Of a stretch of DNA of 64,000 nt, positions 8,763 to 21,001 are shown in pieces. The position numbers and the translations under genes are program-made. This DNA comes from Topomyia yanbarensis (lineage: Eukaryota > Arthropoda > Insecta > Diptera > Culicidae), in the NCBI RefSeq assembly GCF_030247195.1, contig NC_080672.1, positions 190,865,810-190,929,809 of the forward strand, in the 5' to 3' direction. The notes beneath the pieces were generated by a model, which ran no database searches, was not told where the DNA came from, and saw only the letters and a list, made by a program, of their open reading frames with translations. How positions within the stretch are numbered: position 1 is the stretch's first letter; every line of letters starts with the position of its first letter.

Positions 8763-11700
8763 ATGGCTTCGCTCTCTTCTGTACCTGATCCGTCCTCCAA
8801 CAACATCGAGGTTTACTACCAGAATGTTGGTGGCTTAATTCATCAACGGACAGCTATTTGCTCGCGACCACGGGTTGCTGTTACGACATTATCGCCTTGA
8901 CCGAGACGTGGCTCGACAACCGTACTATGTCTCGCCAGGTCTTTGGTTCAACATTCGATGTCTACCGCTGTGACCGCAATGCCCTCAACAGCCACAAGAC
9001 ATCAGGCGGTGGTGTTCTTATCGCCGTTCGCCGTGGTATAAAAGCCCGAGTGATCAACGATGGGCGGTGGGCGAGCTCAGAGCAAGTGTGGATATCAGTG
9101 AAACTTGCCGATCGCAATCTGTTCCTGTGTGTTGTGTATTTTCCACCTGACAGAATTCGTGATTCCAGCCTGATCGATGTACATCTTTCCTCCGTTTCTT
9201 TTATCGCCTCGATCGCCGCCCCGTCTGATGATATTGTTATACTGGGCGACTTCAACTTACCTGGCTTGACGTGGTGCCAAGCAAGTAATGGTTTTCTACG
9301 ATTGGATATCGAAAAATCTGCGCTTATTAACAATGCCAGTTGTATTTTGGACAACTACAGTAGCGCAACTCTTCGGCAAATCAATAATGTCTCCAACGAG
9401 AATGGACGTACATTGGACCTCTGCTTTGTAAGTGCCCGGGACTGCGCTCCCTACTGCTGCACTGCACCGACTCCTTTAGTCAAGCAGGTGCGTCATCATC
9501 CCCCACTACATCTTGTATTCGCTGGTAACCTAGGAGTTAATTTTGAAGACGTCTCAAGCTCTATCGTCTACGATTTTAAAAACGCTGACTACGACAGCAT
9601 CGTTAGCACGCTGTTGGATATAAACTGGGACGAAAATATTAACAATGACGACGCGAACGAAGCAACGATGACGTTTTCTAGTATTCTTAACTACCTTATC
9701 GACCGTCATGTACCAAAACGAACAATTAGTACCGATGAACACCCTCCCTGGCAATCAACCGTCCTTAGACGTTTAAAATCTGCCAAACGAGCTGCATTTA
9801 AAAAATTCTCGAAGCATAAGACTCTTGCATTACGAAATCACTACTTTCAACTCAACCACGAATACAAACAACAAAACAGACGCGCCTTTTTTAGACACCT
9901 GCGAAACGTCGAGCGTCAACTGAAATCCAAGCCCAAGTCGTTCTGGAAGTATGTTAACGAGCAGCGAAAAGAATCCGGTTTGCCATCTTGTATGTCGTTT
10001 AATGGAGTTTTAGGCACTGACACTAAGGAAATTTGCCAACTGTTCTCCGACAAATTTTCAAGCGTTTTTTCCAACGAGCACCTGCCACCACAACAAGTCG
10101 CTGCCGCCGCTAATTTAACTCCTTCTCTAGGACGAACCATCAACCGAATTTGTGTCGATAATGCCGCCATTCTTGCAGCAAATGCCAAACTGAAAGCATC
10201 TTGTTCCCCGGGTCCAGATGGTGTTCCCTCGATTTTTGTCAAAAAGTGCATCAGCGGGCTTCTTGAACCACTTCGGCGAGTCTTCGAGCTATCACTCACT
10301 ACTGGTACATTCCCTTCCTGCTGGAAAGCAGCGCACATGTTTCCAGTTCATAAAAAAGGAAACAAATCGAACATTGACAATTATCGGGGAATTTCGTGCT
10401 TAAGTGCTGTATCAAAACTGTTCGAGTTGGTTGTGTTAGATCCTATTTTCTTTCACTGCAAACACTACATTGGACAACTACAGTAGCGCAACTCTTCGGC
10501 AAATCAATAATGTCTCCAACGAGAATGGACGTACATTGGACCTCTGCTTTGTAAGTGCCCGGGACTGCGCTCCCTACTGCTGCACTGCACCGACTCCTTT
10601 AGTCAAGCAGGTGCGTCATCATCCCCCACTACATCTTGTATTCGCTGGTAACCTAGGAGTTAATTTTGAAGACGTCTCAAGCTCTATCGTCTACGATTTT
10701 AAAAACGCTGACTACGACAGCATCGTTAGCACGCTGTTGGATATAAACTGGGACGAAAATATTAACAATGACGACGCGAACGAAGCAACGATGACGTTTT
10801 CTAGTATTCTTAACTACCTTATCGACCGTCATGTACCAAAACGAACAATTAGTACCGATGAACACCCTCCCTGGCAATCAACCGTCCTTAGACGTTTAAA
10901 ATCTGCCAAACGAGCTGCATTTAAAAAATTCTCGAAGCATAAGACTCTTGCATTACGAAATCACTACTTTCAACTCAACCACGAATACAAACAACAAAAC
11001 AGACGCGCCTTTTTTAGACACCTGCGAAACGTCGAGCGTCAACTGAAATCCAAGCCCAAGTCGTTCTGGAAGTATGTTAACGAGCAGCGAAAAGAATCCG
11101 GTTTGCCATCTTGTATGTCGTTTAATGGAGTTTTAGGCACTGACACTAAGGAAATTTGCCAACTGTTCTCCGACAAATTTTCAAGCGTTTTTTCCAACGA
11201 GCACCTGCCACCACAACAAGTCGCTGCCGCCGCTAATTTAACTCCTTCTCTAGGACGAACCATCAACCGAATTTGTGTCGATAATGCCGCCATTCTTGCA
11301 GCAAATGCCAAACTGAAAGCATCTTGTTCCCCGGGTCCAGATGGTGTTCCCTCGATTTTTGTCAAAAAGTGCATCAGCGGGCTTCTTGAACCACTTCGGC
11401 GAGTCTTCGAGCTATCACTCACTACTGGTACATTCCCTTCCTGCTGGAAAGCAGCGCACATGTTTCCAGTTCATAAAAAAGGAAACAAATCGAACATTGA
11501 CAATTATCGGGGAATTTCGTGCTTAAGTGCTGTATCAAAACTGTTCGAGTTGGTTGTGTTAGATCCTATTTTCTTTCACTGCAAACACTACATTGCAGAT
11601 GACCAACATGGTTTCATGCCTAAACGATCGACAACGACAAACCTGCTCTCGTTCACAACATATGTAATGGATGGATTCGCTGACGGATTGCAAACCGATG

Positions 11701-12782
11701 CTATTTATATGGATCTATCTGCGGCCTTCGACAAAATCAACCATGATATCGCAATAGCGAAGTTGGACAAACTCGGCATTCATGAACAACTTCTGCGCTG
11801 GTTTCGTTCCTACCTCGATGGAAGGCAACTCCAAATCAGCATTAAGGACTGTCTATCTGCACCATTCTTCGCTACATCCGGCATACCACAAGGAAGCCTC
11901 CTCTACTTTAATGACGTCAATTTCACATTACAAGGACCCCGCCTTTCTTTCGCCGACGACATGAAAATTTTTCAACAAATACGGGATAAAACCGATGCCG
12001 AGCTTCTTCAGAGGGAACTGAACAGCTTTAGTACGTGGTGTGATCTAAACAGAATGGTTTTAAACCCGAGCAAATGCTCAATCGTTACGTTCACGCGGAA
12101 ACGCCAACCGACTCAGTTTAACTACCATTTCTTCGGCTCGAGCATTCCAAGACACTCTCACATCAAAGATCTCGGAGTCATCATGGATTCGGAATTAACA
12201 TTCAAACCACATACGTCATACATCGTGGATAAGGCATCACGACAGCTTGGGTTCATCTTCCGAATAGCGAAAAACTTCAGGGACGTATATTGTCTTAAAT
12301 CGCTTTACTGCGCGTTGGTCCGCTCAACGTTAGAATATTGTTCAGCTGTTTGGAATCCGTACTACCAGAACGGGATTGACAGAATCGAGGCTGTCCAACG
12401 CAGGTTCATACGCTTCGCCCTTCGTCATCTCCCATGGCGAAACAGATTTCAGCTGCCGAGCTATGAAAACCGTTGCCAGCTAATACACCTCGATAAACTC
12501 AGCATTCGGAGGGACTGCTCTCGAGCCCTGTTCGTCTCGGACTTACTCTCTGCCAGAGTGGATTGCCCTACAATCCTCGGACGTCTGGATCTTCAAGCCC
12601 GCGTTAGAGCTCTACGCAATAACTCCCTTCTGCGAGTTCCGTTCAGGAGAACCAACTATGGTTGCCAGAGCGCTGTTACCGGACTCCAAAGAATTTTTAA
12701 CAGTGTGGCGACGGCCTTTGACTTCAACAGGACGCGGAATGCGATAAAAGTGAAAATGTTGTCAATACTAAAATGTAATTAG
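8763..12782 (+). pseudogene. CR1 ORF2: endonuclease and reverse transcriptase, broken
   Basis: The ATG at 8763-8765 is followed by the endonuclease start VYYQNVGGL. A frameshift near 8834 moves the frame to the one carrying DIIALTETWL, the GDFN block and the rest of the endonuclease. The reverse transcriptase shows SPGPDGVPS, YMDLSAAFDKINH (motif A) and FADDMKIF (motif C). The B/C region reads SGIPQGSLLYFNDV; the family usually has LGPLLF after PQGS, so about seven residues appear deleted near 11903. A 1,123-bp tandem duplication (not a multiple of three) ends the first frame at 10486 and restarts it, so no functional product is expected. The C-terminus ends in LSILKCN at 12782. Confidence 0.85.
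9347..11592 (+). repeat. 1,123-bp direct tandem duplication inside CR1 ORF2
   Basis: Unit 1 is 9347-10469 and unit 2 is 10470-11592. The two units translate identically over their full length and I found no difference on spot comparison. At the junction, CACTACATTG is joined to TTGGACAACT with a 3-base shared TTG. The unit length causes a +1 frame change. It covers the end of the endonuclease and the start of the reverse transcriptase. Confidence 0.93.
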
Positions 12783-12845
12783 TTTAAGCAACCACCATTG
12801 GGGCCAAGGGGCCTGTTGGTGAAGGTAATAAACAACATAACATAA

Positions 12846-13841
12846 CTTTATAATTTATTGTTGGACAATGAAATTGCTTGTTTCAAGACGTTTATTATAA
12901 ATTTACTAGAAGTATTCCGCGTCGAACAATGTGGAAATGTCCTATAATTCTAGGATAGCCACTTTTGTTGGTTAAGCTTTTTCGGGAAATCGGCCGGAAT
13001 ACGAATTACGAATACGAATTAGAACCAACCAGAATTTCCGATTGAACTTTACTTTATCCATAGGTGCACGCAAAGTTCATATATCGATTACTGGAAGCCT
13101 ATTGGCCGATAGTAGCGCCGGCTAGCGGCTACTTGTTGCCAAAGGCCTTGTTTATGTTATAAAGGCTCGCACAGAGTGAACCCAAATCTACTTATCGAAC
13201 AGTCAGATGGCTACCTATCGTGCAAAGTAAACAAATATTCTTCTTTCGGAGAACATGCAAAAAATGTATTAGTTAGTTAATATCATGGCGAAATATTTCA
13301 ATCGTCGAAACAAGACACTGTATTCAGTTTATTATGCTTTTTTGTAACAATGTAAAATAAATTACATGGAATAGTATCAAGAATAAAGTGCTATAAACCA
13401 CGAAACAGTGGGTTTTCAATTTACTCCATATTAATTTATTGTGTAACTCGGTTGAAGTCACTCAAAATTACAGCAAAAATTATGGGTACCAGAAACAAAG
13501 AAGATGGCATCATTTTAGGCAGCGTTGCGCATTCCTCTGTACGGGACTCTATAATACCACAGACACTAATTGTTGTTTGCTTAAAAATGATAGTTATATG
13601 TTTTACACATACAATCTGAATTGGATATCATTTATTAATAGCAAAAGTAAAATTACTTTTGGTATGGGTCAAAATCCACATGGAGGGGAAATTCCGGAGA
13701 AACTATTGTTGGTTCAGCGCAATTCACAGCAGTCACGAAAGAGTTGACGATACTCCTTTTGTTCACGAGCACTAGATGTGTTTGGTGAATATTGGTTTGG
13801 AACTTCCTCTCAACGTGAATTTTGATAATTGTCTTTTAAGC
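12846..13841. other. No recognised gene
   Basis: It holds a degenerate GAATACGAATTAGAACCAACCAG tract (12985-13035) related to the hairpin repeat at 4660. There is also a 102-codon plus-strand open frame (13439-13747) without recognisable motifs, which I do not accept as a gene. Confidence 0.45.
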
Positions 13842-13903
13842 ACAAATCTCCGATCAACATGGGGAACGTGCTATTTGAACCAGTCGCTACTGATTCCTGA
13901 TTC
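13842..13903 (+). repeat. LOA-element 3' terminal fragment
   Basis: The ~60 bases from GCACAAATCTCCGATCAACA to GATTCCTGAT closely match the last ~60 bases of the LOA insertion ending at 62379. This is an extremely 5'-truncated copy or a shared 3' tail. The fact that the match stops at the same terminal GATTCCTGAT supports that point as the true 3' end of the family. Confidence 0.7.
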
Positions 13904-14733
13904 TAGTTCTAGGTTAGTTAGATGAGATATGATTACTATAACAACGTGCTCCGCGTATCAACCTAGGAAAACAACGCATTTTACGCAAGTTAATATTATT
14001 ATTGAAGCCACACATAAAATACTATCACTTAATTACTTTTGTTTTACTGTATACTGTTCTGCCCAAGTTGTACAGTAATGTTTTCATTTCGAATGGTTAC
14101 AGTCCAGCGTACCAAGTATTCACGAATAAGCCCACTATTCTGCGATTCAAAATTGCCTTTGAATATACTTAAAACCCAGATATGTTTACCCGGCTATGCT
14201 GTGTACAATATGACCACAGCTGATGGACATTTGGGCTACAAAATTTATGTAAAAAATAAGTGTAAACGTCTATTACCTGGGGTATGGCAGTATTCTCACA
14301 TACATTAACGCGCAATTTTTCTCCCATCCGAATATATTTGACTGCAGCGTCTGAAGGACGTTTGTCAGATGGCTTCCGTATAATTTGGTAAAACCCAACT
14401 TTCTCTGGCTTTTCAATATAGTATTAGCTCCTCTTCAAAGGCTTCGAAATACAAAAAAACGAAAGCGTATTCGAAACTGATCGTTCGTATAAACTGTTTC
14501 CGCAAAACAATCGATGAATGATCGTAAAGGCTCCTTCTCCGCAAGTTTGTTTGTAATATCTAGCATGAGATCCTTTTCATTACACTCCTGATTCAGAGCG
14601 GCCCAAGGAGCGGCCGTAGTATGTGCTTCAGACAATAACTTCTGGGTAAACATTAGTTATTAGAATTCATTGTCCGTTCCGAACCCATAACATTTCTTAG
14701 AATTTTTATTACATAGAGAATTTTAGCATATTT
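13904..14733. other. No recognised feature
   Basis: Short open frames at 14039-14308 (+) and 14435-14653 (-) show no motif that I can name. The bases ATTT (14730-14733) are the target duplication of the following MITE. Confidence 0.4.
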
Positions 14734-14968
14734 CTCGACAAACGTATGATTACGGCCTAAAAGCCAACTGTTAAAATCCACTTTGAATGGAAATTCCGGA
14801 CAAACCGTTATACGCCAATCACAAATGTTGGTAGTAAACGAAAGAGAAAAGTTTTCTCTTTCCGTATCTGTTGTGAACTGTGTTCAGCTAGTAACGGTTT
14901 GTCTGGAATTTCCATTCAAAGTGGATTTTGACAGTTGGCTTTTAGGCCGTAATCATATGTTTGTCGAG
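14734..14968. mobile_element. MITE, CTCGAC family, copy 2
   Basis: A 235-bp foldback copy very similar to 477-711. It is flanked by the 4-bp duplication ATTT (14730-14733 and 14969-14972). The central GAAAGAGAAAAGTTTTCTCTTTC forms the loop-side palindrome. Confidence 0.88.
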
Positions 14969-14974
14969 ATTTGA

Positions 14975-15260
14975 ACAAAAAATGTCTTATTCAATTCAAT
15001 AATACAATGTTTATTGCTCCAAACGGCAAAATTGATGGTATGAGCATTTTTTTCATTGAAGCAATAATTAACTTTTAATCTCAATAAACATTTCCAGTTT
15101 GAATAATTTTACAATCATTGCAATAAAATATTTTTAGAAAAGAGAACGATGTTTGTTACTGAAATGGTTTTATTAAATTCAATAAATAAATGTATTTTCT
15201 TTCTAGCAATATTTTTTCACTGAATAAAGTCCATATCATTGAAAAAACGAATATTTTATT
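14975..15260. repeat. AT-rich CAATAAA repeat, third copy
   Basis: A cluster of CAATAA / TTATTG motifs like those at 180-470. Again it is directly next to a CTCGAC MITE, as in the first copy, which suggests that the MITE often sits inside this element. Confidence 0.45.
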
Positions 15261-15429
15261 GCATGATTGCAAAAAAGTGTAACGTAACTATAATAACTAC
15301 CGGTGTAAAAACAGATTATTATTTTGGCAACCTATTTACCAACGAACGGTGCGAAAACGGGTGTCTAAATAAAATATTATCGTTTAGCGTAATCAAAATA
15401 CACACGCATTTGCTTACGCACCGGTGCTG

Positions 15430-15830
15430 ATAGTCTAAATCAATGCTCGCTAGTTTCCCTCTAAGAACGGTTGGTTTCAAAATCGTCCAATGAAGGACGT
15501 TCGTTGGACCAATGTGGACATCGTCCAAATAACCGTTCAACGAACGTCCATCGTTGGACCCGTGTTGAACGATTTTGAAACAATTTTTTGGACTTATCAG
15601 TGGGTTGCGGCCCGCTTTGGTCTTCACCTTCTTTGTAGGTGGGATCAGCTGTACATCTGATGTATCGGTAGTGTGACCCGCCTGCCTCAGTTTCAGCTTC
15701 GTCAAAGGTGGGGATATATTTTCGTTTTACTTCGCATTTTAATCTGTTCCAATTTGGAGATGGTTTCGATGATGGATCTCTTATAAGTAATTCCAACCGC
15801 TTTGGTGGCCATAATCGATATTTTCCATCG
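15430..15830 (-). other. Unrecognised possible coding remnant
   Basis: On the minus strand two overlapping frames (15319-15705 and 15461-15796) are open over about 110-130 codons. A frame from ATGGCCACCAAAGCG (complement of about 15811) runs about 45 codons before a stop. The codons look somewhat protein-like (lysine- and threonine-rich) but I cannot match a family. It may be a decayed host or transposon fragment. Confidence 0.25.
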
Positions 15831-16560
15831 ATCCATTGATGTAGAACTATTGAAAGAACCGGTCGACTCGCTTCATGGTTTGCACAATGCAGAAAAAGTG
15901 ACCGGTGCCTGAAATGCAGATAACATACCGTAAGGGGACATTATAGTAACTAGCGTTAAAAATACAGTGCTAATCGTGCAATTTATAGTAATAGTTATTG
16001 ATTCAGTACCAAAACGAGCATATTTTTAACGTTAAATAAAACATTATTTCGCTAGAAATATCCACAGATCACAGTCGCTGAACAAACATAGTTTGCAACA
16101 CCTGTAACCAACATGCACTGCGTTTTGTTATATGCTTAATTCAAAATCCGATTTGGACTGCAAATTCATAAATTTTTGAGAACAATCCACTTACCTGTAT
16201 CGTGGATATAACACTGGTTCATTTTATTAACTTTAACAGCAGCACAGTAGATGAATAAAATAACGACTTTTAATGCCAAATGATTCGAGGTTTTGAAAAA
16301 AATGCTCCGATGTGATGAAAAAAATTATCGAGAAAAATGACGTTACCATCCGAGGTGTAAGGCACCTCCTGTTCTAAGGTTGCACCCCCTGTTTGAATAT
16401 ACATATTTGAGGCTGTTATAAAGCAGTTGATCAGCGCCGGTTTTGAACTGCCATTAACACAACGCTGATTAAAAATATCAATGTTGCCGCAATTCAGCTA
16501 TTATTATATGACTATATGAATACTTACTTGATTGGTATGATGACCAATTTTTCATGTGCT
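15831..16560. other. No recognised feature
   Basis: Unassigned AT-rich DNA. Confidence 0.45.
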
Positions 16561-16567
16561 AGTAGAA

Positions 16568-16650
16568 AGGCGATATGGCTTAGATGGAAGAGCGACGAAT
16601 GTAGTAACACAATGTACCTGGGTTCGAATACAAATGCTGGAAAAAGGAAA
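16568..16650 (+). repeat. tRNA-like (possible SINE) remnant
   Basis: It contains an A-box-like TGGCTTAGATGG followed about 40 bases later by a B-box-like GGTTCGAATAC. A D-arm can be drawn (GCTT with GAGC). The anticodon and T stems do not pair properly, so this is not a functional tRNA. At best it is the degenerate tRNA-derived head of a SINE. Confidence 0.3.
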
Positions 16651-16799
16651 TGGATTCGCAAAATTTCATCGTGGAAGGTAAGGTTTTGTGGTGCTGATTG
16701 ACTTTGGGGGACCTAAGCTCCGTTAACCAGTAATTACGAATGGAAAGAAGATTAAATTAATTGAAAAAAAAAATGCCGAAAATTGTTGGTGGAAAAATA

Positions 16800-17170
16800 T
16801 TTTTACCATTAGCTTTTCAAGCGCTTTAGAGCAAGCTGAACAATTGCTAAATAATTACAGCTTAAACTGATTTAATCAGCAACTCCTTGTAAAAGCTGAA
16901 CAAGGTACTGAACAAGTTTTGCTTGCGTGTGGAAAAAGCCTGTTTTCAGCTTACGTAATCAGAAACAGTTGAACGAATGTTATGAGCCACCCAGAACTGC
17001 GACTGAAGAAACGCTGCTACAACAGCACTAATCAGCAAATGCTGAATAAATTCTCCAATTTCAACTGGTTAACTATTGAAGAGCAGTAGCTTGAATATTT
17101 TAAAACGCAGCTTATCATCATAAGCTGATTAAAAAATCTTGCACATACGTTTTTTCAGCAGAAATTGTTC
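16800..17170. repeat. GCTGAACAA-rich degenerate repeat
   Basis: AGCTGAACAA, AGCTGATTAA and related motifs recur throughout. It is the same style of repeat as 4141-4620. No ends are defined. Confidence 0.4.
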
Positions 17171-17990
17171 CTTGGGAAGGAATATACTCAAGAGACCACG
17201 AAGCATTATTTAAAGGTTTCAGATATGTTCTATATTCGCATACAGAACATATTATTTACGGCTTCACAGTTCTATAGAGATCATTAAGGTATACTTAGTG
17301 TCGGAAAAGGCGAAATAGTATGCCAGAGTAGAGCTAGTTCAGAAGCATCATCTCTCAAATATTACGAAGATCGGTTGACCATATTTCGAATTTTTACTAA
17401 AAATGTAAACAAAAGTCACACTCACACATGTCGAAGATGTCAAAATTTTTACAAAATGACAAAATTTTTATGGCGTGTCATAATCGTGCATGGAAAATTT
17501 TTCATACAAGTAAAGCATCAATTTATAACTTTTATTCGTATATTTGGCTTAGCTTGGTCTATAAACAATCGGTTAGATGCATTTTGAAGGAAATGGTCAG
17601 GAAATCTAGAAGAAATATTAATTTTTGATTACAGTATTTCAAAATATACTATATTTCCAGTTTAAAACTTAAACTGCATTTTTCTCACAATTCGTGTATT
17701 TTTATTTTGAAAATGATTATGCCATTGTGTTTCTCAGACAGTTTTACATAGAAAAACATCTAATACATCAAGATAACTTGTGCCAATCGCCAGACACAGC
17801 CATTTTAAGCAAAAATCACAGAATTTCTCTTGCTATATCTCAGTAACAAAGCAGAATGTCGAAATTCTGAAAAAAGACACTTTGTATAGACTTTTTAGAC
17901 AAGGAATGTGACATATCTATCTCAGTTTACTCCAAAATGGCGTTTGTCATAGGATAGCACAACAGCGACGAAGTGTCAAAATTAATGTTT
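17171..17990. other. No recognised feature
   Basis: Unassigned. Two overlapping short frames at 17375-17628 lack any motif. Confidence 0.45.
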
Positions 17991-18102
17991 TGCATTTCTC
18001 AATAGAAAGGTATTGCAATTGCTCTGAAAACCGACTTTTTAACGGAGGCCCGGAGGGCCGAGTGACATATACCATTCGATTCAGTTCGTCGAGTTCGGCA
18101 AA

Positions 18103-18158
18103 TGTCTGTGTGTGTATGTATGTATGTGTGTGTATGTGCGTATGTGTGTGTATGTGAC
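18103..18158. repeat. TG/TATG microsatellite
   Basis: A run of TGTG and TATG dinucleotide and tetranucleotide repeats within unit 1 of the dispersed repeat. The matching array at about 19296-19361 in unit 2 is longer by several TATG units, so the array is length-variable. Confidence 0.85.
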
Positions 18159-19295
18159 CAAAAATGTCACTCATTTTTCTCAGAGATGGCTGAACCGATT
18201 TTGACAAACTTAGTCTCAAATGAAAGGTGCAACGTTCCCATAGGCTGCTATTGAATTTCTAATGGATCCGACTTCCGGTTCCAGAATTACAGGGTGATGA
18301 GTACGAACACGCAGAAAATGTCGATTTTAATAAATTCTGCAATGAATGTATAAAGGTGATTTTTTTTCCAAAATATGACCACAACTGCTTCGATTTGTAG
18401 TATTAGGTCACTAACATCCATTCAAAGTCTATTTGGCCACATTGGCCACCATCATCGGTTCCGGAAGCCCCGGCGGAAGTATCTAAATTCAGAATAACAG
18501 TCACATCGGTTTCTCGGAGATGGCTAGACCGATTCGACTAAGCTTGGCCTCAAATGAAAGGTATTGCGTCCCCGTAAATGGCTATTTAATTTCATCCCGA
18601 TCCGACTTCCGGTTCCGGAGTTACAGGTTGTGGCGGGCGATCACATAGCGAATTGTGATTCAAACCGATACTCCGATGAAAGCAAAAAAGGTAAAAATTT
18701 CGCTAAAATGTCTCTCAAACAACTTAAATTTGCTGTTCTAGGTCACCGACGGCCAACCAAACTTTCGTTGACTACATTGACCACCATAGACGGTTCCGGA
18801 AGTGCCCGGGAAAAGCGGCCATCTTTCAAAATTTACGAACTCACATCAGTTTCCCGAAAATGGTTGGGCCGATTTTCACAAACTTAGTCCCAAATGATAG
18901 CTATAATATCCCCATAGATGTCAATAAAATTTCGCACGGATCGCTTATATGGTTCCGGAAATATAGACTAAACCGTCCGGTCACATATGAAATTCCCATA
19001 TAAGCCGGAGCTCAATTTTTTTTTTCAAAGGGGGGACCTCATGAAATTTCAGAAATCGAATTCGTATTTTTGATGCCAAACATCTTTAAAATGCATGAAA
19101 CGTCGAGATTTTATGTTATCTCGAAACATTTTTTTTTTCTAAAAATCGACTTTTTGGGACTGCCGATTTCGCACCTTTTTGCCTTTCTCAATAGAAAGGT
19201 ATTGCAATTGCTCTGAAAACCGACTTTTTAACGGAGGCCCGGGGGGCCGAGTGACATATACCATTCGATTCAGTTCGTCGAGTTCGGCAAATGTC

Positions 19296-19361
19296 TGTGT
19301 GTGTATGTATGTATGTATGTATGTATGTGTGTGTGTATGTGCGTATGTGTGTGTGTATGTG
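19296..19361. repeat. TG/TATG microsatellite, longer allele in unit 2
   Basis: The same position in the second repeat unit, with four consecutive TATG units. It gives rise to spurious Thr-His or Val-Cys-rich open frames on both strands. Confidence 0.85.
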
Positions 19362-20613
19362 ACCAAAAATGTCACTCATTTTTCTCAGAGATGGCTGACC
19401 CGATTTTGACAAACTTAGTCTCAAATGATAGGTGCAACGTTCCCATAGGCTGCTATTGAATTTCTAATGGATCCGACTTCCGGTTCCGGAATTACAGGGT
19501 GATGAGTACGAACACGCAGAAAATGTCGATTTTAATAAATTCTGCAATGAATGTATAAAGGTGATTTTTTTTCCAAAATATGACCACAACTGCTTCGATT
19601 TGTAGTATTAGGTCACTAACATCCATTCAAAGTCTATTTGGCCACATTGGCCACCATCATCGGTTCCGGAAGCCCCGGCGGAAGTATCTAAATTCAGAAT
19701 AACAGTCACATCGGTTTCTCGGAGATGGCTAGACCGATTCGACTAAACTTGGCCTCAAATGAGAGGTATTGCGTCCCCGTAAATGGCTATTGAATTTCAT
19801 CCCGATCCGACTTCCGGTTCCGGAGTTACAGGTTGTGGCGTGCGATCACATAGCGAATTGTGATTCAAACCGATACTCCGATGAAAGCAAAAAAGGTAAA
19901 AATTTCGCTAAAATGTCTCTCAAACAACTTAAATTTGCTGTTCTAGGTCACCGATGGCCAACCAAATTTTCGTTGTCTACATTGACCACCATAGATGGTT
20001 CCGGAAGTGCCCGGGAAAAGCGGCCATCTTTCAAAATTTACGAACTCACATCAGTTTCCCGGAAATGGTTTGGCCGATTTTCACAAACTTAATGATAGCT
20101 ATAATATCCCCACAGATGTCTATAAAATTTCATACGGATCGCTTATATGGGTCCGGAAATATAGACTAAATCGTCCGGTCACATATGAAATTCCCATATA
20201 AGCCGGAACTCAATTTTTTTTTCAAAGGGGGGACCTCATGAAATTTCAGAAATCGAATTCGTATTTTTGATCCCAAACATCTTTAAAATGCATGAAACGT
20301 CGAGATTTTATGTCATCTCGAAAAAAAAATTTCGACTTTTTGGGACTTTGCCGATTTTGCACCTTTTTTCAGTTCAATATTACCGTGGCTGTTTTTCCTT
20401 TTTCAAAATTTTAGAACTCGAATAATGATTTATTTTCCTGTATATAGTTGTCATGTGCTGTATAATAATAAAATGTAATATATGCATTTATAAGTTTTTA
20501 ATGATATAAACAACGCACACATTCTCGTGATTCATGATTGAGAAAGGCACAATTGCACCGCTAGGTGGATTGAAATAGGTTTTAGAATAGCGGTTCCACG
20601 AATATGTGCGAAA

Positions 20614-20731
20614 CCCTAATAAAAAAATTATACACGCACTTTAACCCATATAGTCCAACGATTTCACATATACTTTGTATGATTCTCTGAACAGGTCGTT
20701 AGGCTCTTGGATCATAAGATGTTTATTAGGG
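20614..20731. mobile_element. Short MITE with CCCTAATAAA ends, copy 1
   Basis: A 118-bp element beginning CCCTAATAAAAAAATTATAC and ending GATGTTTATTAGGG. It shares the internal block GAACAGGTCGTTAGGCTC with the copy at 63255-63374. No target duplication can be read with confidence. Confidence 0.7.
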
Positions 20732-21001
20732 AAGTCATACGATTTTCTGAGAAATCGAGAAGGTCCGAATTAACCCCACGGTCTTAATAGCCCCATGCTA
20801 CGGGGCATATTGTAAGCTTCAGCGTTTAAGAATGTTGTAAACAAATGAAAGGGGACAAAGCCTTCGAGCCATAAAATGATATGGTCATTGCGATGATTTA
20901 TTCCAATTTAGTATAGAGCTGACGATAGTTAAAAGTATTCTCCGAACCTTGAGCCATGCGTTTATTTGTTTGATTATTACAAGAAATTTTGGCAGTATAT
21001 C
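20732..21001. other. No recognised feature
   Basis: Unassigned; it ends with GTATATC, the target duplication of the next MITE. Confidence 0.4.

Larger units (their letters stand above)
6540..12845 (+). mobile_element. CR1-clade non-LTR retrotransposon, disrupted
   Basis: A two-ORF element. ORF1 carries a PHD finger, a known feature of CR1-clade ORF1 proteins. ORF2 has an apurinic-type endonuclease and a reverse transcriptase, without RNase H. The 3' UTR is about 60 bp and ends in the short repeat AACATAACATAAC, as CR1 elements typically end in short tandem repeats rather than poly(A). No target duplication is seen. The 5' boundary is approximate. Damage: an in-frame stop and a frameshift in ORF1, a MITE in ORF1 (7345-7760), a frameshift near 8834, a 1,123-bp tandem duplication, and a small deletion in the reverse transcriptase core. 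Confidence 0.85.
17991..20580. repeat. Dispersed mosquito repeat made of two ~1.19-kb direct units
   Basis: Unit 1 starts at 17991 (TTTCTCAATAGAAAGGTATT) and unit 2 at 19180, a period of about 1,189 bp, with high similarity throughout. Each has a TG/TATG microsatellite, then several spaced copies of the phrase GACTTCCGGTTCCGGA, each after an AAATG(A/G)AAGGT-like block. The right edge carries GATTGAGAAAGGCACAATTG, the complement of the left-edge CTTTCTCAAT. It has no coding capacity. The internally repetitive, satellite-like build suggests a non-autonomous element that expanded by unit duplication. Confidence 0.7.

Noticed and set aside
13439..13747. 102-codon plus-strand open frame
   Set aside because: No motif, no homology recognised, and composition like the surrounding AT-rich DNA; treated as chance.
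16568..16650. Functional tRNA gene
   Set aside because: Only A- and B-box-like motifs and a D-arm are present; the anticodon and T stems do not pair.
18103..19361. Regular repeats that could suggest a CRISPR-like array
   Set aside because: They are TG/TATG microsatellites inside a eukaryotic dispersed repeat, with no spacers.
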